Positions 13,418-34,519 of a DNA stretch of 64,000 bases are shown here, in pieces. This DNA is from Patagioenas fasciata (Eukaryota; Chordata; Aves; Columbiformes; Columbidae): assembly GCF_037038585.1 (NCBI RefSeq), contig NC_092521.1, positions 75,169,398 through 75,233,397 on the forward strand, in the 5' to 3' direction. Below the pieces are notes generated by a model. The model ran no database searches, was not told where the DNA came from, and was given only the letters and a program-made list of their open reading frames with translations. Position numbers and translations under genes: made by a program. The first letter of the stretch is position 1, and every line of letters begins with the position of its first letter.

Positions 13418-16400
13418 GCTGTCTTATCTTTCCTTCATCCACTTGCAGAGTGGCTTCTTAAGGACTTTCTAGCTCAGATTCACCTCACCAAGCAGTCTGA
13501 ACATTTTATTCATAAGCCGATTAATCCCAGCACTACAGAATGGTGCAAGAGATTTGCCTGCTTGCTGAGAAAAGGAGAGATTGTATTTCTGCCTCTTGTT
13601 TTGCTTTCGTTGAGGAATCTCATCTTTCCATTTGCTTCACAGTGTAATGAACAGTAAGGGGATGGGTTTGTATAAATGCCTTCAGGGTGCTGCACTCCAC
13701 AGTATAAATTCAACACTTGTTTCTACTTTTCTGAAATAAAAATGAATGCGAACAACAGGGAAAAAAAAATATCATATGGAACACATTTGTCTTTTTCTAG
13801 AGTTTGGTGATTCTCCATCATCCCAGTATTAATGTCATTTTGCATGCATATGCTTTAATAGTAGGAACATAAGTACACTGTTTAACCACGTAGCCATATA
13901 AATGTCTGTATACTTGTAGAACACCCTTGTAAGTACAAATCTAGCACTGCAGTGGTCCCATTGCATCATCATATGACTGTTCAATTTTATCTTATAAACG
14001 GTCTGTGTGTTTGACATTTCATTCTCCTTTTCAGTGCACATTGCCTACGTCAAGGTGGAATATTCTGACAGGTCAGAAAACTGTTAATCAATTGCCACAT
14101 GCCACCCAGGATGAAAATCGGTCTCCCAGCATTTCCTTCAGCAAAGAGGAGGGAGGGTAATTCCTGGAGCCATGTGGGGGGCTCTGCAGGAGGGGAACCT
14201 GGGGCAGCAGTGCGGAGCTGTGCTGTTTTACTGGGGGTTGAGGATGAATGCCCTACTGTTGTCATCGCTTAAAAGAATGAATCCTGCCTGCAACTGCGAA
14301 CCTAAAAATATAAAAATCCTTCCAGTTTTAGGCCACTCTGTTCATATAACAAAGAAAAGAGTGATTTGCAAAACACCTGATCACGAACTACAGGCGTTGC
14401 TGACCTTGCAGATCTAGACCTTTTGAAGCCCGCACAATTAGTTGAGTCTTGCTTTAACACAAATCTCAAGACCATTGGATAAACTGTCCTTTAGCTGAAT
14501 GTTGCTCATTATACGCTAAAAGGATTATGTAATGCAATTAGCAAATGTATAACCGATTGGCTCTTTAGGGTGTGAACACAATGATGAGATTTTTTTAAAT
14601 AATGCCTTTTATTTTTCTTGCTGGCATGCTGGCTTTTTTCCAGCACACAGACTTGCGCAACTCTGTAAATAAGTATCTCGTCTCTGTGTGCCAATTTGGC
14701 TCAATTGTATGCACACTGGGTAAAGAACCCTGTTTTGGGACAACACTACCAACAGGGAATGCCACCTTGGGCAGAGGAGTAAACTTTCTGTATGTTTTGT
14801 TCTACCAAAATTAATTGCTTAAGAGAGAATCTGATCCCAAAAGTTCTATGGTCAACAAATACATGCAACACAGCCACTATAGAAGGTGATTCAAACCACC
14901 TATAAATTGAATCAGGAATCATACAAGTGGATGCCTGAGCAAATACTCTTTATTTCTCATTGTTGTTGAGTAAATTGCATCATTACATTTTCTGCAAAAG
15001 GCATTACTATTGAATGAAAGAAACATCTTAACATTCATAGTTATTTTTCCACACTAAGGGTAAAATCCCCAAAATGTAAAAACTTTCTGGATACAGATGT
15101 CACCTGTGAGGAATCTGACTAGATTTGAGCTAAGACAGCAATCTGAAAAATTAATGTTTGATACCTCTGCAGTGAGCGAACGCACATCTGTAGGTACACT
15201 GAGCTCTGCTAGTCTCTCTGGAATGAGGTTCAATTGTTGTCCTATGGCCAGTGCTTGAGCTTCTCTTTCCCAGTCTTTGGATTTGGGTCACCCAGTAGCA
15301 GTTTTTGGCTCTCCAGAGCATGTCGTGAAGCTTGGTTACCCCAATTCATGTTAAACTGACTGATTAATCTGTTAAAATCTTTATATGTGAAAGGGTGCAA
15401 ACTTCTGTTTTAATTTTTACATTTTCCATGGGTTCAAGGAGAATAGATTGTCTATGTGTCACGAATTCATAAACTTTTACATACTGGTAAAAATTGCCTC
15501 CCAGCAAAGTAGAAATCACAGCTGTAGTGATGGCAGAATATGACTAGTTGAACGCCTTTATTCCTCAAATATGGTGGGATTTCCTTTTATTTTATCTGCT
15601 CTGAGACTGAAAAATTCTTGAAGTAATCATTTAGCTTTGAATAGAGAAGTGGAAGTCCTAAGGACGTACTAAACAACTAAGTAGTTCAGTGTTTACCCTG
15701 ATGATGTGCATGTTTGTACCTCTATGGCAGGATTAACTAAGTGATGTATGAAGGTGGGGTCTATTCTTCCATTAACCCCTATTTCCCACTCCACTCTGTG
15801 GTCGCCATGGTGGGCACCTCCGGCATCATCAAGCATGTCACCATCCTTCTGCTTCCTCCTGTGCTGAAGAGCAGCCCCTGTGCTGGGCAGCAGAGCCACG
15901 TGTCCCCCACATCCCACCTCTCCCACCAACCCCTTGCTCTGGGGCTTTCTTTTTGGCGTGCCCTACACTGGCAAAGTGTGGCCGGGCAAACAACCGAAAA
16001 GGAAGAACATACCTTGCCAAGGAGCTCCACTTCACAGCTGGCTGGCATTTGCACGAGGGATGTTTCTGCTTTTAGGCAAGCAATGCTAAAATCCCTTCTG
16101 TTTCAGGGTATGTACAGTCGTTTTGCTTACTAGGAGCAAACGTAAAATTCTGAAAGAGCTGAGGTGAAAATTCTGTGCACTGTACACATTTTTAAACAAA
16201 TATTTGTCAATAATTTAATGTTGTCAATATATGTATGCGTTCACACAGATATTTTGGAAAGCTGGGGAGCTGAATTTATAGTGTGTGATTTGTAGGAAAT
16301 TATAAACTTATCAGTCAGCATAATGAAATACAAGCAGTTATTTATCAAAGCAAATGATCCAGAAGACAGTTCCTGACTGAATGTAAGCTAAAACACCTCA

Positions 16401-18772
16401 CATGGACCATTTGTGAAATTATTTCGAACAACTAATTCTGCAAAATCTCTGTTCATCTGACTGTGTGATGTGCATAATTTATTATGCTCTATATAATTAC
16501 ATGCTCATAGATGTTGCATTCTGTGTTCTAATGCTAAACAGCTTTCATGGATCCAGGAAACAATTATTTTGTACGCAATTAGTATTCAGTACCAATGAAC
16601 TACTGACTCCTCATTTTACTGAATAGGACAGCCAACAAACACCTTTCACTATCAACTACATTTGCACTCATATATCATTGCTCTTTCCTAAAGAAATTCA
16701 TTCTGACCTAGCATAGTGTTCTGCAGAAGTAGACTTGTTTTTTTTCTGGAACAAAATTTATGAAAGTAGAAGATACCTCATAAACATTCAACCAAGAACA
16801 ATCCCTGAAGTGCCATTCTGGGAAATTACATCTAAAAGTAATTTTAGAAGAAACAGGATGTATGAGCTTTGTTTTATCATTTGCAATGTTATAGACATAT
16901 AAGGAATGTGAAATCCATCCACCACTCCCTGCCCACCACAACAAACCTTTGGCACAAAAGAGACAATAATATTAAAAATTAAGCACATAGGCAGGAAAAG
17001 CAAGTTAATTCTAAATTTTTTTTGAAAGATGCATTAGCTGTATTGCTGCCATCCTAGAAGCTCTTTTGAGTGATCTAGGTTTCATCAATACAGTTTCAAC
17101 CAGTATTCCATGCAAGTACCAGCCTTAAATAGCAATTTTGTCTGGGAGTTGCATGTACCAAGAGATGAGAAAGGTTCTAGCACCGATGCTGGCAGGCTAA
17201 ATAAACTATATGCTTTCAGGGCTCCTTAACAGAGCAGCTGTAGTCAACAGCAACATCTTGAATATTGCGGAGCAAATTAGAAGGTCACTTATTTCATCAT
17301 CTGCTCCACTCATTCCTTCTGGAATGGAAAAAAAATATATACTCAGAATCATGTCTCCAAGTGAGGACAAGACAGAATGACCTGCTCTTTTCTGTTTCTG
17401 CTTAGCTTTAGCAGGCTTTGTCTCGGTTTTAACTTAAAAGTTCACTCTTATAATATGCAAGATATCCCAAACCACTAGGACAGAAAAGGTAAAGAACGTT
17501 CTGCAAACATCCATCTCTTGTTTTAAAACCTGCTTTATAGCATGATACCATCAACAAACCACATTGAGCCTAGTTTTAATGTAAGTTAATTACAGTAGGT
17601 TGCAAAGCACATTCAAAGAAACATAGTTTTATACGTTAAATAGCTTAAAGCCCAGGAGCCAAACACAGTTTGGTAGACAGGAATGCAGTCAAATCTTGTG
17701 AGAATTTGGCTGGGAATCTGGTAAATTAACATATTTTCCTATCACCACCCACAGTTTCTTTCACAAGGTTTATTGTGTGATCACAAAGCTTTCCATTATT
17801 AGGAGTACTACTTGTAAATATTTACATGGCACAGACCTGTTTTGCAGACAAAGTGCCTGTAGGATAACATCGGTTAGTAGCATCTTTCCTGGGAGACACT
17901 TCCTGTGGGCAAAATTAGGATATGATGAAAAATGTGAGCAAGGTAAAACAATAGGGCTGAATAAAATGGAGCTACATCTTAAACAAAACAAAACAGACCC
18001 AGTCTCACAAGGACGTCAGTGGTTCGTTTGAGCTTCTGGGCAGCTCTAGGAATTTTACTCTCATAATATGACAGGCTGATAGTAAAATGAAAATTTTCTC
18101 ACAGTTACAAGCTCAGCAACAAAAAGAAGGATCTGGAATCAGGTTTCTGTGTTGTGTAAAACCAGCTCTGTCTGACATTTTCTGCTGCTGCATTTTGTTT
18201 GTAGCCTGAGCAAAAGCATTGCCCCTGTCAGCATTACTCTTTCATCTATTATTGCACCACCAAGTTTCAGATTTAATATTGCTCTGTTCAGTGACCTCCT
18301 TTCTCTTCAGGCAGAAGACTTTTTGAACTGTAATTTAATTCATACCCTGGAGTATAACATTAAACGGTAATTATTTCAGAAAGATAAAGCATGTATTTAA
18401 GTCACTCCAAACACTGACAAACTTTCAGGCAAAGCAAACCTCAACATCTTGTAGGAAAAAGTAACAGTATCATCAAATCACACTACTGTGCTTTTTTTGC
18501 ATTCAGTTGTTGCACGCAGATGCAATCCCCAAAGCTCTGTTTACTGCTTGCACTACTGAGCGCTACATTCAGAACAAAACTGACTGCTGATGGGCAAATA
18601 AAAAGAAATCACGCTCTAGTTTCTTTCACCTATATATCTCATCAATGGAAATTAAACACATCTCCAATTGTATTTCTATTTAGGAATATATTGAGATCCA
18701 GACTTCAGAAGAAAATCCAGTTCTGTTACATAATGCACCGAAAATTCTTTGCAAGGATTTAGGAAGAATCTT

Positions 18773-18864
18773 TAAAAAAAAAAAAACAAAAAAACAAAAA
18801 AACAAAAAAACAAAAAAAAAAAAAAAAAAAAAACAAAAAAAAAGAAAAAAAAAAGAAAAAAATA
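18773..18864. repeat. A-rich tract with phased C
   Basis: About 90 bases almost all A, including four consecutive units of seven A and one C. Confidence 0.95.
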
Positions 18865-20705
18865 TGTATATATATATTGCGTATCACATGTATATATTTT
18901 CAAGAAATACTGAAATTACTGAATTTCTTTGCTTGCTTTTTAAAGGATAGATGAAAATATGTATACTCTAAGCACTTCTGGCAACAGGTCATTCCAAAAT
19001 GTTCTGTTTCAGGTTTGCTCATACCTTTTAAGAAATAAAATTCTTCTCTGAAGTATTATATTAATATATCAAGATGCCAAAAATAAAAATCCACTCCTTC
19101 AAGTCACTAACCAAGTTACTGCACATTATCAGTCTCTTGCAAATGTGAAACAAATGTGTTCTAGCCTTCACTACAGTCTCAACCATTTCTTTAACAAAAA
19201 AGGTAGGAATAGGTCAGAACATCATGAATCCCAGACCAAACTATTGGTAGAAACCACTGTTTCTTTCCTTCACATTCTCACCCTATTCATATCTTCTACC
19301 TTCCTTCTTCGCTTTTAACCCTGCTCATCTCTGGAGTCAACTGACTGTGTAGTGTATTGGTAGGTGAGGGTGAGATAGAGAATAAAAGCAAGTCTTTGAT
19401 TTGAAATTGAGGTTTCTTGGGTTGGCAGGATTTGTAGATCTACCAGGATACACTGCACTATGTAATATCAAACATATATGTAATGTCATATATGCCTTCA
19501 AAATATCACTGATTCATGTTCTGCAGCCTAAGTATGCTGCTTTTCTATATGATACAGAAACAATGTGAATGGGTAATATTAAATAATTGATTTGCATGTC
19601 AAAGCCTGTTAAAGGTTTTATAATTCTCCATGGATGTCTTTGTAAAACCTACAGGAAGGTAACTTCACTGCCGGATGCACACATCTGAGTCATTTCTTTA
19701 TCTCTCTGTCCAGTTGCAGACACAAGGGAAAATACAATTGTTCTTATCAGGGTAACGTTCTGGCAAGTTTCCTCTGAAACTAAGAAAAGTATTTTATTGC
19801 ACGCAAGATGTGTTGATAGAGCACCCTCTTGCATTAGGAATACAGCATTACAGGATGTTGACCAGTGAAAAACAGCAGGATACTTGCTTTCCTTTGAATT
19901 CCAATTTTAAGTTGTCATACATCCCTTTGCTTTACCTATTAGGAAACACAGAATAAAAATAATTTAGCAGAAAGAAAAGTAAAATGTTCTAGGGAACGGC
20001 AGGAAGGAGAAAGGACATATTGGCAAGAAGTGAAAGGCTGAAATCTTCCAGGGGTTTCTGCTAAGGTCTTGTGTATTGATTTAATAGAATAGTTGCATCA
20101 TTCCATCAACATTTGGTTCTTAGCTCCAATTCAGCCAGGCCACAATGCGAGTTGTATCTTGGCATGTGGTACATAAGAGCTCACACATTAGCAATCAAAA
20201 CAGAAGTGCGTGCTTTATGTGACTGTAAATACAAAAGCTTTGTAGTTTCAGTTGACAGTTCACACTCTTAATTGGTGTAAGAACTTTTTCTTTTTAACCA
20301 GTTTCAAGATTCTTCCTTTCCTTCCTTTAAAAGGACAAATCACAGCATTTCAGATTCGTACCTCCAGGATAACTGCAGTAATATGCTTCCCCAGAGCTTC
20401 ACAGAGCCACGCTAAGTGTTTCTTTGTTTTCTTTACAAGGTATTTATTTTTCTCCTCTTTAGGTAGTTCATAGTATTTCTTTCACAACAGCAAACTGTCT
20501 GGTCCAAACCCATACTCAATATAAGCTTTTCTTCAGCCTAAAGTACAGCACGCTGCTTCCTTAGGGATCATCTCCTTGCTACTGTTTTGGGAACAGGAGG
20601 TTGCAAAGCAAAGATGCACTTTGTTGCATTTTTCCCAAGGGACCTCACAGGACTTTGTGAAATGCCCAGGCAAGCACCAGGCACAGTTAAGCACAGACAT
20701 ATATA

Positions 20706-20721
20706 TTTATTTTATTTTATT
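20706..20721 (-). terminator. Candidate poly(A) signals for the orphan terminal exon
   Basis: Repeated AATAAA hexamers on the minus strand (TTTATT on plus) lie just downstream of the stop at 20,873. They are also part of an AT-rich T-run, so chance is possible. Confidence 0.35.
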
Positions 20722-20872
20722 TTTTTTTCCCCAAACAAAATGAGAAACCATTCCCACCCAACTCCTTCCTTTGAACTTAAGGAAAAAAAAAAGAGAAGGC
20801 TTTATCTGAAAATTTACATTCATTGTATCCCAAGCATGTATGAGAAAATGTGTTTTTAAAATTAGAGGAGGA

Positions 20873-21090
20873 CTAACTTAGTAAAGTTAAAAAATCCAGT
20901 ATTCTTTTTATCTCTTCTTCAGTTGAAAGTTCATCAAGTTTAAGGAGATTAATCCTCACTGGCCGTTTCCTATTCATAAGAGTCATCCCTTCCTTTTTCA
21001 GTGTTTCCATCACACTGCTTCCAGTTTCTGGCACTTCCTGGTCAATGTGCCTCATCATTACATCGTTCCATTTAGGTGTAGATCTAATGC
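20873..21090 (-). CDS. Unidentified terminal coding exon
   Basis: I do not recognise this protein. The exon opens after a good acceptor (CTCTTGTTAACAG) in phase 1 and stays open for 71 codons to a TAG at 20,873-20,875. The encoded sequence is charged and non-repetitive, with segments such as STPKWNDVMMRHIDQEVPE and RPVRINLLKLDELSTEEEI, and looks like a genuine soluble C-terminus rather than a chance frame. Overlapping poly(A) signals on the minus strand (AATAAA, plus-strand TTTATT from 20,706) lie about 165 bp after the stop. It sits between the 3' end of UPP1 and the 5' end of ABCA13. It could be the last exon of a separate gene, or an alternative last exon of UPP1, whose exon 6 also ends in phase 1. 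I cannot decide between these. Confidence 0.55.
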
Positions 21091-22278
21091 CTGTTAACAA
21101 GAGTGTTGCAGACTACAGTCTTCAAAAATAAAACCTCATTTAGCTGGATCAGTGAAAGCTGTTCTGAGATTTTATTCAGACCATTCTGACCTGTGTCTCC
21201 TGCTAGGACTGGACCATCCACTGTGGTACAAAAAGGGATAAACACATTTTTCTTTAGCTGAGCACATATTTACGTTCTAATCACAGCAGCAAAGCAGCAA
21301 TGAGTACAATTTAAAAAAGAAACAAACACTAGGCCAACAGTAGTGGGAAAAAAAGGCAGACGTGGTTTCAATGGCATGTATGAGCAATAGGTTTTCTCTG
21401 GTTCTTCAAAAGAACTCGAACCGTTGCAACGGTGAGTATTATGTCCTGAAGACATGGAGATGAAAAACAATTTAAAAAGAAGCAAAGGAAAGGAAAAAAA
21501 CCCAAAACTATCATAATGCAGTCCTGTGAATTTCCTGTACATCTCCTGAATGCCTTTGGCTCCTCTTTAGTAAGCAGCAACCTTGATTCAGCAAAACAGT
21601 TCAAGTTCTTCAATGCAAAATTACTTAACGCATAAATGTTTCCTGGGTATTGATTCAATCATATAGTTAAAATGGGATATGAATTACCCTGGTGGATCAG
21701 TATCTAGGAAGTACAAGATATTCAACAACTCAGTGTCAAGTTAGTAGTTAGAAATAGTTACTTAATAGTTAGAAAATTCAGTTCCACATTTTGCAATTTT
21801 AATATATGAAAATAGTATTGTTTATTTGTCAAAGTTTGCAAAAAATAAACTGCATTCACTTTAACTTTTCTTTACAAGTGAAACAATTAGCATTAGCATT
21901 ATTAAGTTAATTTTAATTCAGTGTTTCACAAGTACTTGGCAATAAAGTTTTATTTTCTTCCCCATTTTTCTTTTACAGCAAGGATAAATAAAGCTTTTTT
22001 CATACATTATTGCAGGCTCGTCCTTCACAACAAATCCACTTCCAAATTCACAGAAAAGTGAGTTTTATAGCCAGTAATGCATAAGTAAGCAAAACTTAAC
22101 TGAAGTCCACTTAGCACATTGAGTTCCCAAAGCACAGTGGCATAAATGATTAACTTCCACAAACACAGGGAATGCTGTGAGGTATTCTGAGGCAAAGGAC
22201 CTCTAACGCACACAAGTCATGACCAGGAGTTCAGCTGTGCAAGAGCCTTCTGCTTCTGTAAAACCGAGATGGATATTT
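21091..22278. other. UPP1 3' untranslated or intergenic DNA
   Basis: Open frames at 21,270-21,658 (minus) have no splice support or recognisable motif. The interval should contain the UPP1 3' UTR. A minus-strand AATAAA lies at 21,949-21,954. Confidence 0.5.
21949..21954 (-). terminator. UPP1: Candidate UPP1 poly(A) signal
   Basis: AATAAA on the minus strand about 330-370 bp after the possible stop codons. No nearer hexamer was seen. Confidence 0.35.
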
Positions 22279-31114
<8,836 letters not shown>

Positions 31115-31126
31115 GTATGCTTATAC

Positions 31127-33180
31127 CTAGAATTATATTAAAAAAAAAAATCAGATATCACTGCATCAGAATAGTCCCATCTATAAAGCCAGCATCATTA
31201 ACAGTGAGAAAAACCTTCTATACAGATGATACAATCATGAATATTAAACTTCCAAAATAATCCAGTCACACTACAGTTTCTATAACTGTAGCAAAATGAG
31301 CACCTCCCAATTTTTTTCTGGCCAAACACCACCACTTTCAAACCACTGAAGCATAAATTAATCACTTGCTAATGTAACTTCCCCCTCACCGCTTCTTCTG
31401 TTTTGTGGGATATGCAACACGTGGCTCATGGGGCAGGGATATTTAAGTCTCATAGCTAACTAACTAATCCTCCTTCTTCTATAGCTCCTACAGCCACAGG
31501 GACTGCTGAACCAGCTTTAGCCCCCTGTCACCTCTGGCTCCCAAAGGTCTCCAAAGCTCATCTCTGTCACAGGCCTGAAACCTGAGCCCAGGAAGCATCT
31601 TACTCATAATACCCTTTCCATTGAACTTCTCCTACTGACCTTAAGAGCATTTCTACCTGCCTCACCCTAAAAGTGAGGAAAATTAAGCCAAAACATGACT
31701 TCAAAAAGTCACAGCACACTAGTTTATCATCCATCTTGAATACCCTTATCCTAATCCCTTACACTAACCTACACCAAAAACCTCCTCCTTTCTGCATCCT
31801 CCTTTACATTTACATAGACCAATCTATCACTGAGGTTTTGGTGCTAATAAAATGACAGAATTATAATTACAGAATGATTTGTCATTATTTTTAGAAATGA
31901 CTAAGGCTACGTGCCAAAGTTGGTACTTTTCTGAGGACGCCCTTACAGGAAGTACTGAATCACAAACTTTTGCTCTACCCTCCCTTACAAAGAGCCTGAC
32001 AGCACATACATTACAGACAGGATTCTAATCCCTAAAAAACCCACGATTATACTACAAGGAAATAGAAAGACATCAATCTTGCAATAGAATTACATCACAC
32101 ATCAATTTTGAAAGAACAGAAGAACCAAATGAATTAAAGCTGGATTCTGCCTGCTAAAAGCCACTGGATAATGGAAATCTATTGACATTTATAAGGACAA
32201 TTAGTTTTCTTCATTTAAAATATCAACCTTTATTAAATAAACCTAAACTTCACACGTATGACGTATACTAAACATAAACTAGAATCTATGCTCAAGGAGG
32301 TAAAGTATAAAAGTTGCATTTGGAATCAGTTATGCATCCTTATGGTTGTATTAGAAGAGTCAGATACTACAGGGTATCACTATCATACCATATACATTAC
32401 AGGAAAAACACATAACTTGTTCCAAGAAAACTATAGTACTGGGAGTCCTAAAAACGAGGAACTGGAAGAAGAAGAAACAGCAAAGTGATTTTTATGTACC
32501 TAGATGACAAATGGCTCCAAATAAACTGAATATATTCATTCAGCTGCTGTTCATAGTATGAAGCAACCATGTAATTTTTAACAGTGCTCTTGGTTCTGTG
32601 ATCTCCTAAGTAATGATGTGCTTCAAAAAAATGAGAACAAAGCTCTGACAGTCCAAAGGTCCAGAATACCCTCCGCAACAGCACCCAACTGGAGATGCTT
32701 TGGCAGAAACAGAAAAAAGGAGCAAGCGGAAAGCAGTTTTCCCATGGCAGACCCTTCCAGCAATCTGGTAGTAGCTGACAGGCAGCCAATTAATACGAAG
32801 CTGCAAAATTCTCACGGTGTCTAAACAAATCAAAATTTTTAGAGTCATGTCGAAAGTTTTATGTCTTCCTCAGCCGAAGTTAAAACTGATGTTTGAGAAC
32901 AACGTGCTCCCCACCAGGACTCGGCTCAGAAAAGGGAATGGATCCCTTTAATTTGCTAATCCTCAGACCGATGTTTTAAACCATGTAGAATTCATTATAA
33001 TTACTTTCCCTCGTATTTCCCTCCCTCCCTTTTTTTTAAAGGAAGACATCAGTTAACAGTATCAGAAAAAGCTCTAGTTCGGTGTTGATCCATCATCAGA
33101 AAAATCGAAGTAATTGCAAGACTGATTTTTATACTGTGGTTTCCTTCTTGAGGCTGTGCACAACAAACAGAGCTCGCTCA
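31127..33180 (-). other. UPP1 5' intron
   Basis: This separates the first coding exon from the CpG island that probably carries the non-coding first exon. I see no other gene. Short open frames at 32,448-32,848 lack splice sites or motifs. Confidence 0.5.
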
Positions 33181-33765
33181 CGATTTCCCGGTGACCTCCC
33201 GGAACCCGCACACAGCGCAGCCCGCAGCCCGCAGCCCGCTCCCACCGACAGACCCGCCGGCGACACCGCCGCTGCCCTTCCCGCAGCCCACGACGAGCGC
33301 TCCCCGTCACCCCCCCGCCCCGTTTCCGTCGCTTCCCCCCGCAGCGGTTTCACCGCCCGGCGGGCGGAGATGCCGCTGCCGGGAGGCGCTGCGGTCACCC
33401 CGCCACCCTCCGAGACAGGACCGCGGGCTGCATGGGTCTCCCGACTTCTGCCGGCGGGGTTCGCCTCTCACCTGGCAGCGGGGACCGCCGCTGGGAACCG
33501 AGAAGAGCCTCTCACTGCACCCGACCCGACCGAGCTGCACGGCGCGCCGGCCAAGCCGCCTCCCGGCGGGCGGGCACCGCCCCGTCCCGGGCGGGGGCCG
33601 CAGCACCGGGCGCGGTTAACTCCCTGCGCACCAGCGGCGCAGCAGCGAAGGCAGCAGCGCCCGCACGGACACCGGCTGTGATGGACACGGCGGGGGCTGC
33701 GGGCACCGATGCGGGATGCGCCGCGGTGCCGGGGGGAAGCGAGAGCTCATGTGCTGCAAGCGCGG
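33180..33765 (-). promoter_or_regulatory. UPP1: CpG island, probable UPP1 promoter
   Basis: About 590 bp of GC- and CpG-rich DNA in an AT-rich setting, with repeated CCGCAGCCCG-like and GGCGGGCGG-like (Sp1-type) motifs. It lies 2 kb upstream of the first UPP1 coding exon, where a 5' untranslated exon is expected. No TATA box was identified. Long open frames on both strands here are a by-product of base composition. Confidence 0.7.
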
Positions 33766-33844
33766 ATCTCCTGCTGCTCCTCCGGAGATCTATCTCGAGA
33801 CTACGAGTTTTCAATATAATATTATGATATACATGTAAAAATAT

Positions 33845-34330
33845 GGGCCCCTCACTTCAAGAAGGACAGGGAACTGTTTGGAAGAGTCCAGCGCAGAGCC
33901 AGAAAGATGATTAAGGGAGTGGAGCATCTCCCTTATGAGGAAAGGCTGAGGGAGCTGAGTGTCTTTAGCTTGGAGGAGACTGAGGGGTGACCTCATTAAT
34001 GTTTATAAATATATAAAGGGTGAGTGTCATGAGGATGGAGCCAGGCTCTTCTCAGTGAAAACCAATGGTAGGACAAGGGACAATAGGTACAAACTGGAAC
34101 ACAGGAGGTTCCATTTAAATTTGAGAAGGAACTTCTTCTCAGTGAGGGTGACAGAACACTGGAACAGGCTGCCCAGGGGGGTTGTGGAGTCTCCTACTCT
34201 GGAGACATTCAAAACCCACCTGCACACATTCCTGTGTAACCTCATCTAGGTGTTTCTGCTCCAGCAGGGGGATTGCACTAGATGATCTTTCCAGGTCCAC
34301 TCCAATCCCTAACATCCTGTGATTCTGTGG
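33845..34330 (+). mobile_element. CR1 LINE 3' portion, plus orientation
   Basis: A 5'-truncated CR1 copy of about 490 bp. Recognisable text includes GGAAAGGCTGAGGGAGCTGA, AACACTGGAACAGGCTGCCC and GGAGACATTCAAAACCCACC, ending near CATCCTGTGATTCTGTGG. It ends about 200 bp from the larger CR1 of opposite orientation. Confidence 0.92.
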
Positions 34331-34519
34331 TATAAGGATATGTCGGCACCCTGAGGATTACAGAGTCAGGTTCGGTTGTATGGACATTGGTATCTATATC
34401 TGTGTCTGTAAATGTATGTTTGTACAGACTGTTTTTAAGTGTACTGCTTTTACTAGCACTTTGGCACGGCAAAAAAAAGGTGGTGAGGAGTGAGCACAGA
34501 TTACTTCTGCTAATAGACT

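Larger units (their letters stand above)
13418..20872. other. Intergenic stretch upstream of ABCA13
   Basis: I recognise no exon here. The stretch should include the ABCA13 promoter, but there is no CpG island, so the transcription start cannot be placed. A GC-richer patch at about 15,740-16,130 has overlapping open frames on both strands, but none shows a motif or convincing splice sites. An A-rich tract lies at 18,773-18,864. Confidence 0.6.

Noticed and set aside
15741-16133. 130-codon plus-strand frame with minus-strand partners
   Set aside because: No recognised motif, no paired splice sites and overlapping frames on both strands; treated as chance in a GC-richer patch.
33082-33827. Long open frames on both strands over the UPP1 CpG island
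   Set aside because: Several overlapping frames on both strands, proline-, alanine- and arginine-rich, without motif: typical of stop-poor CpG-rich DNA.
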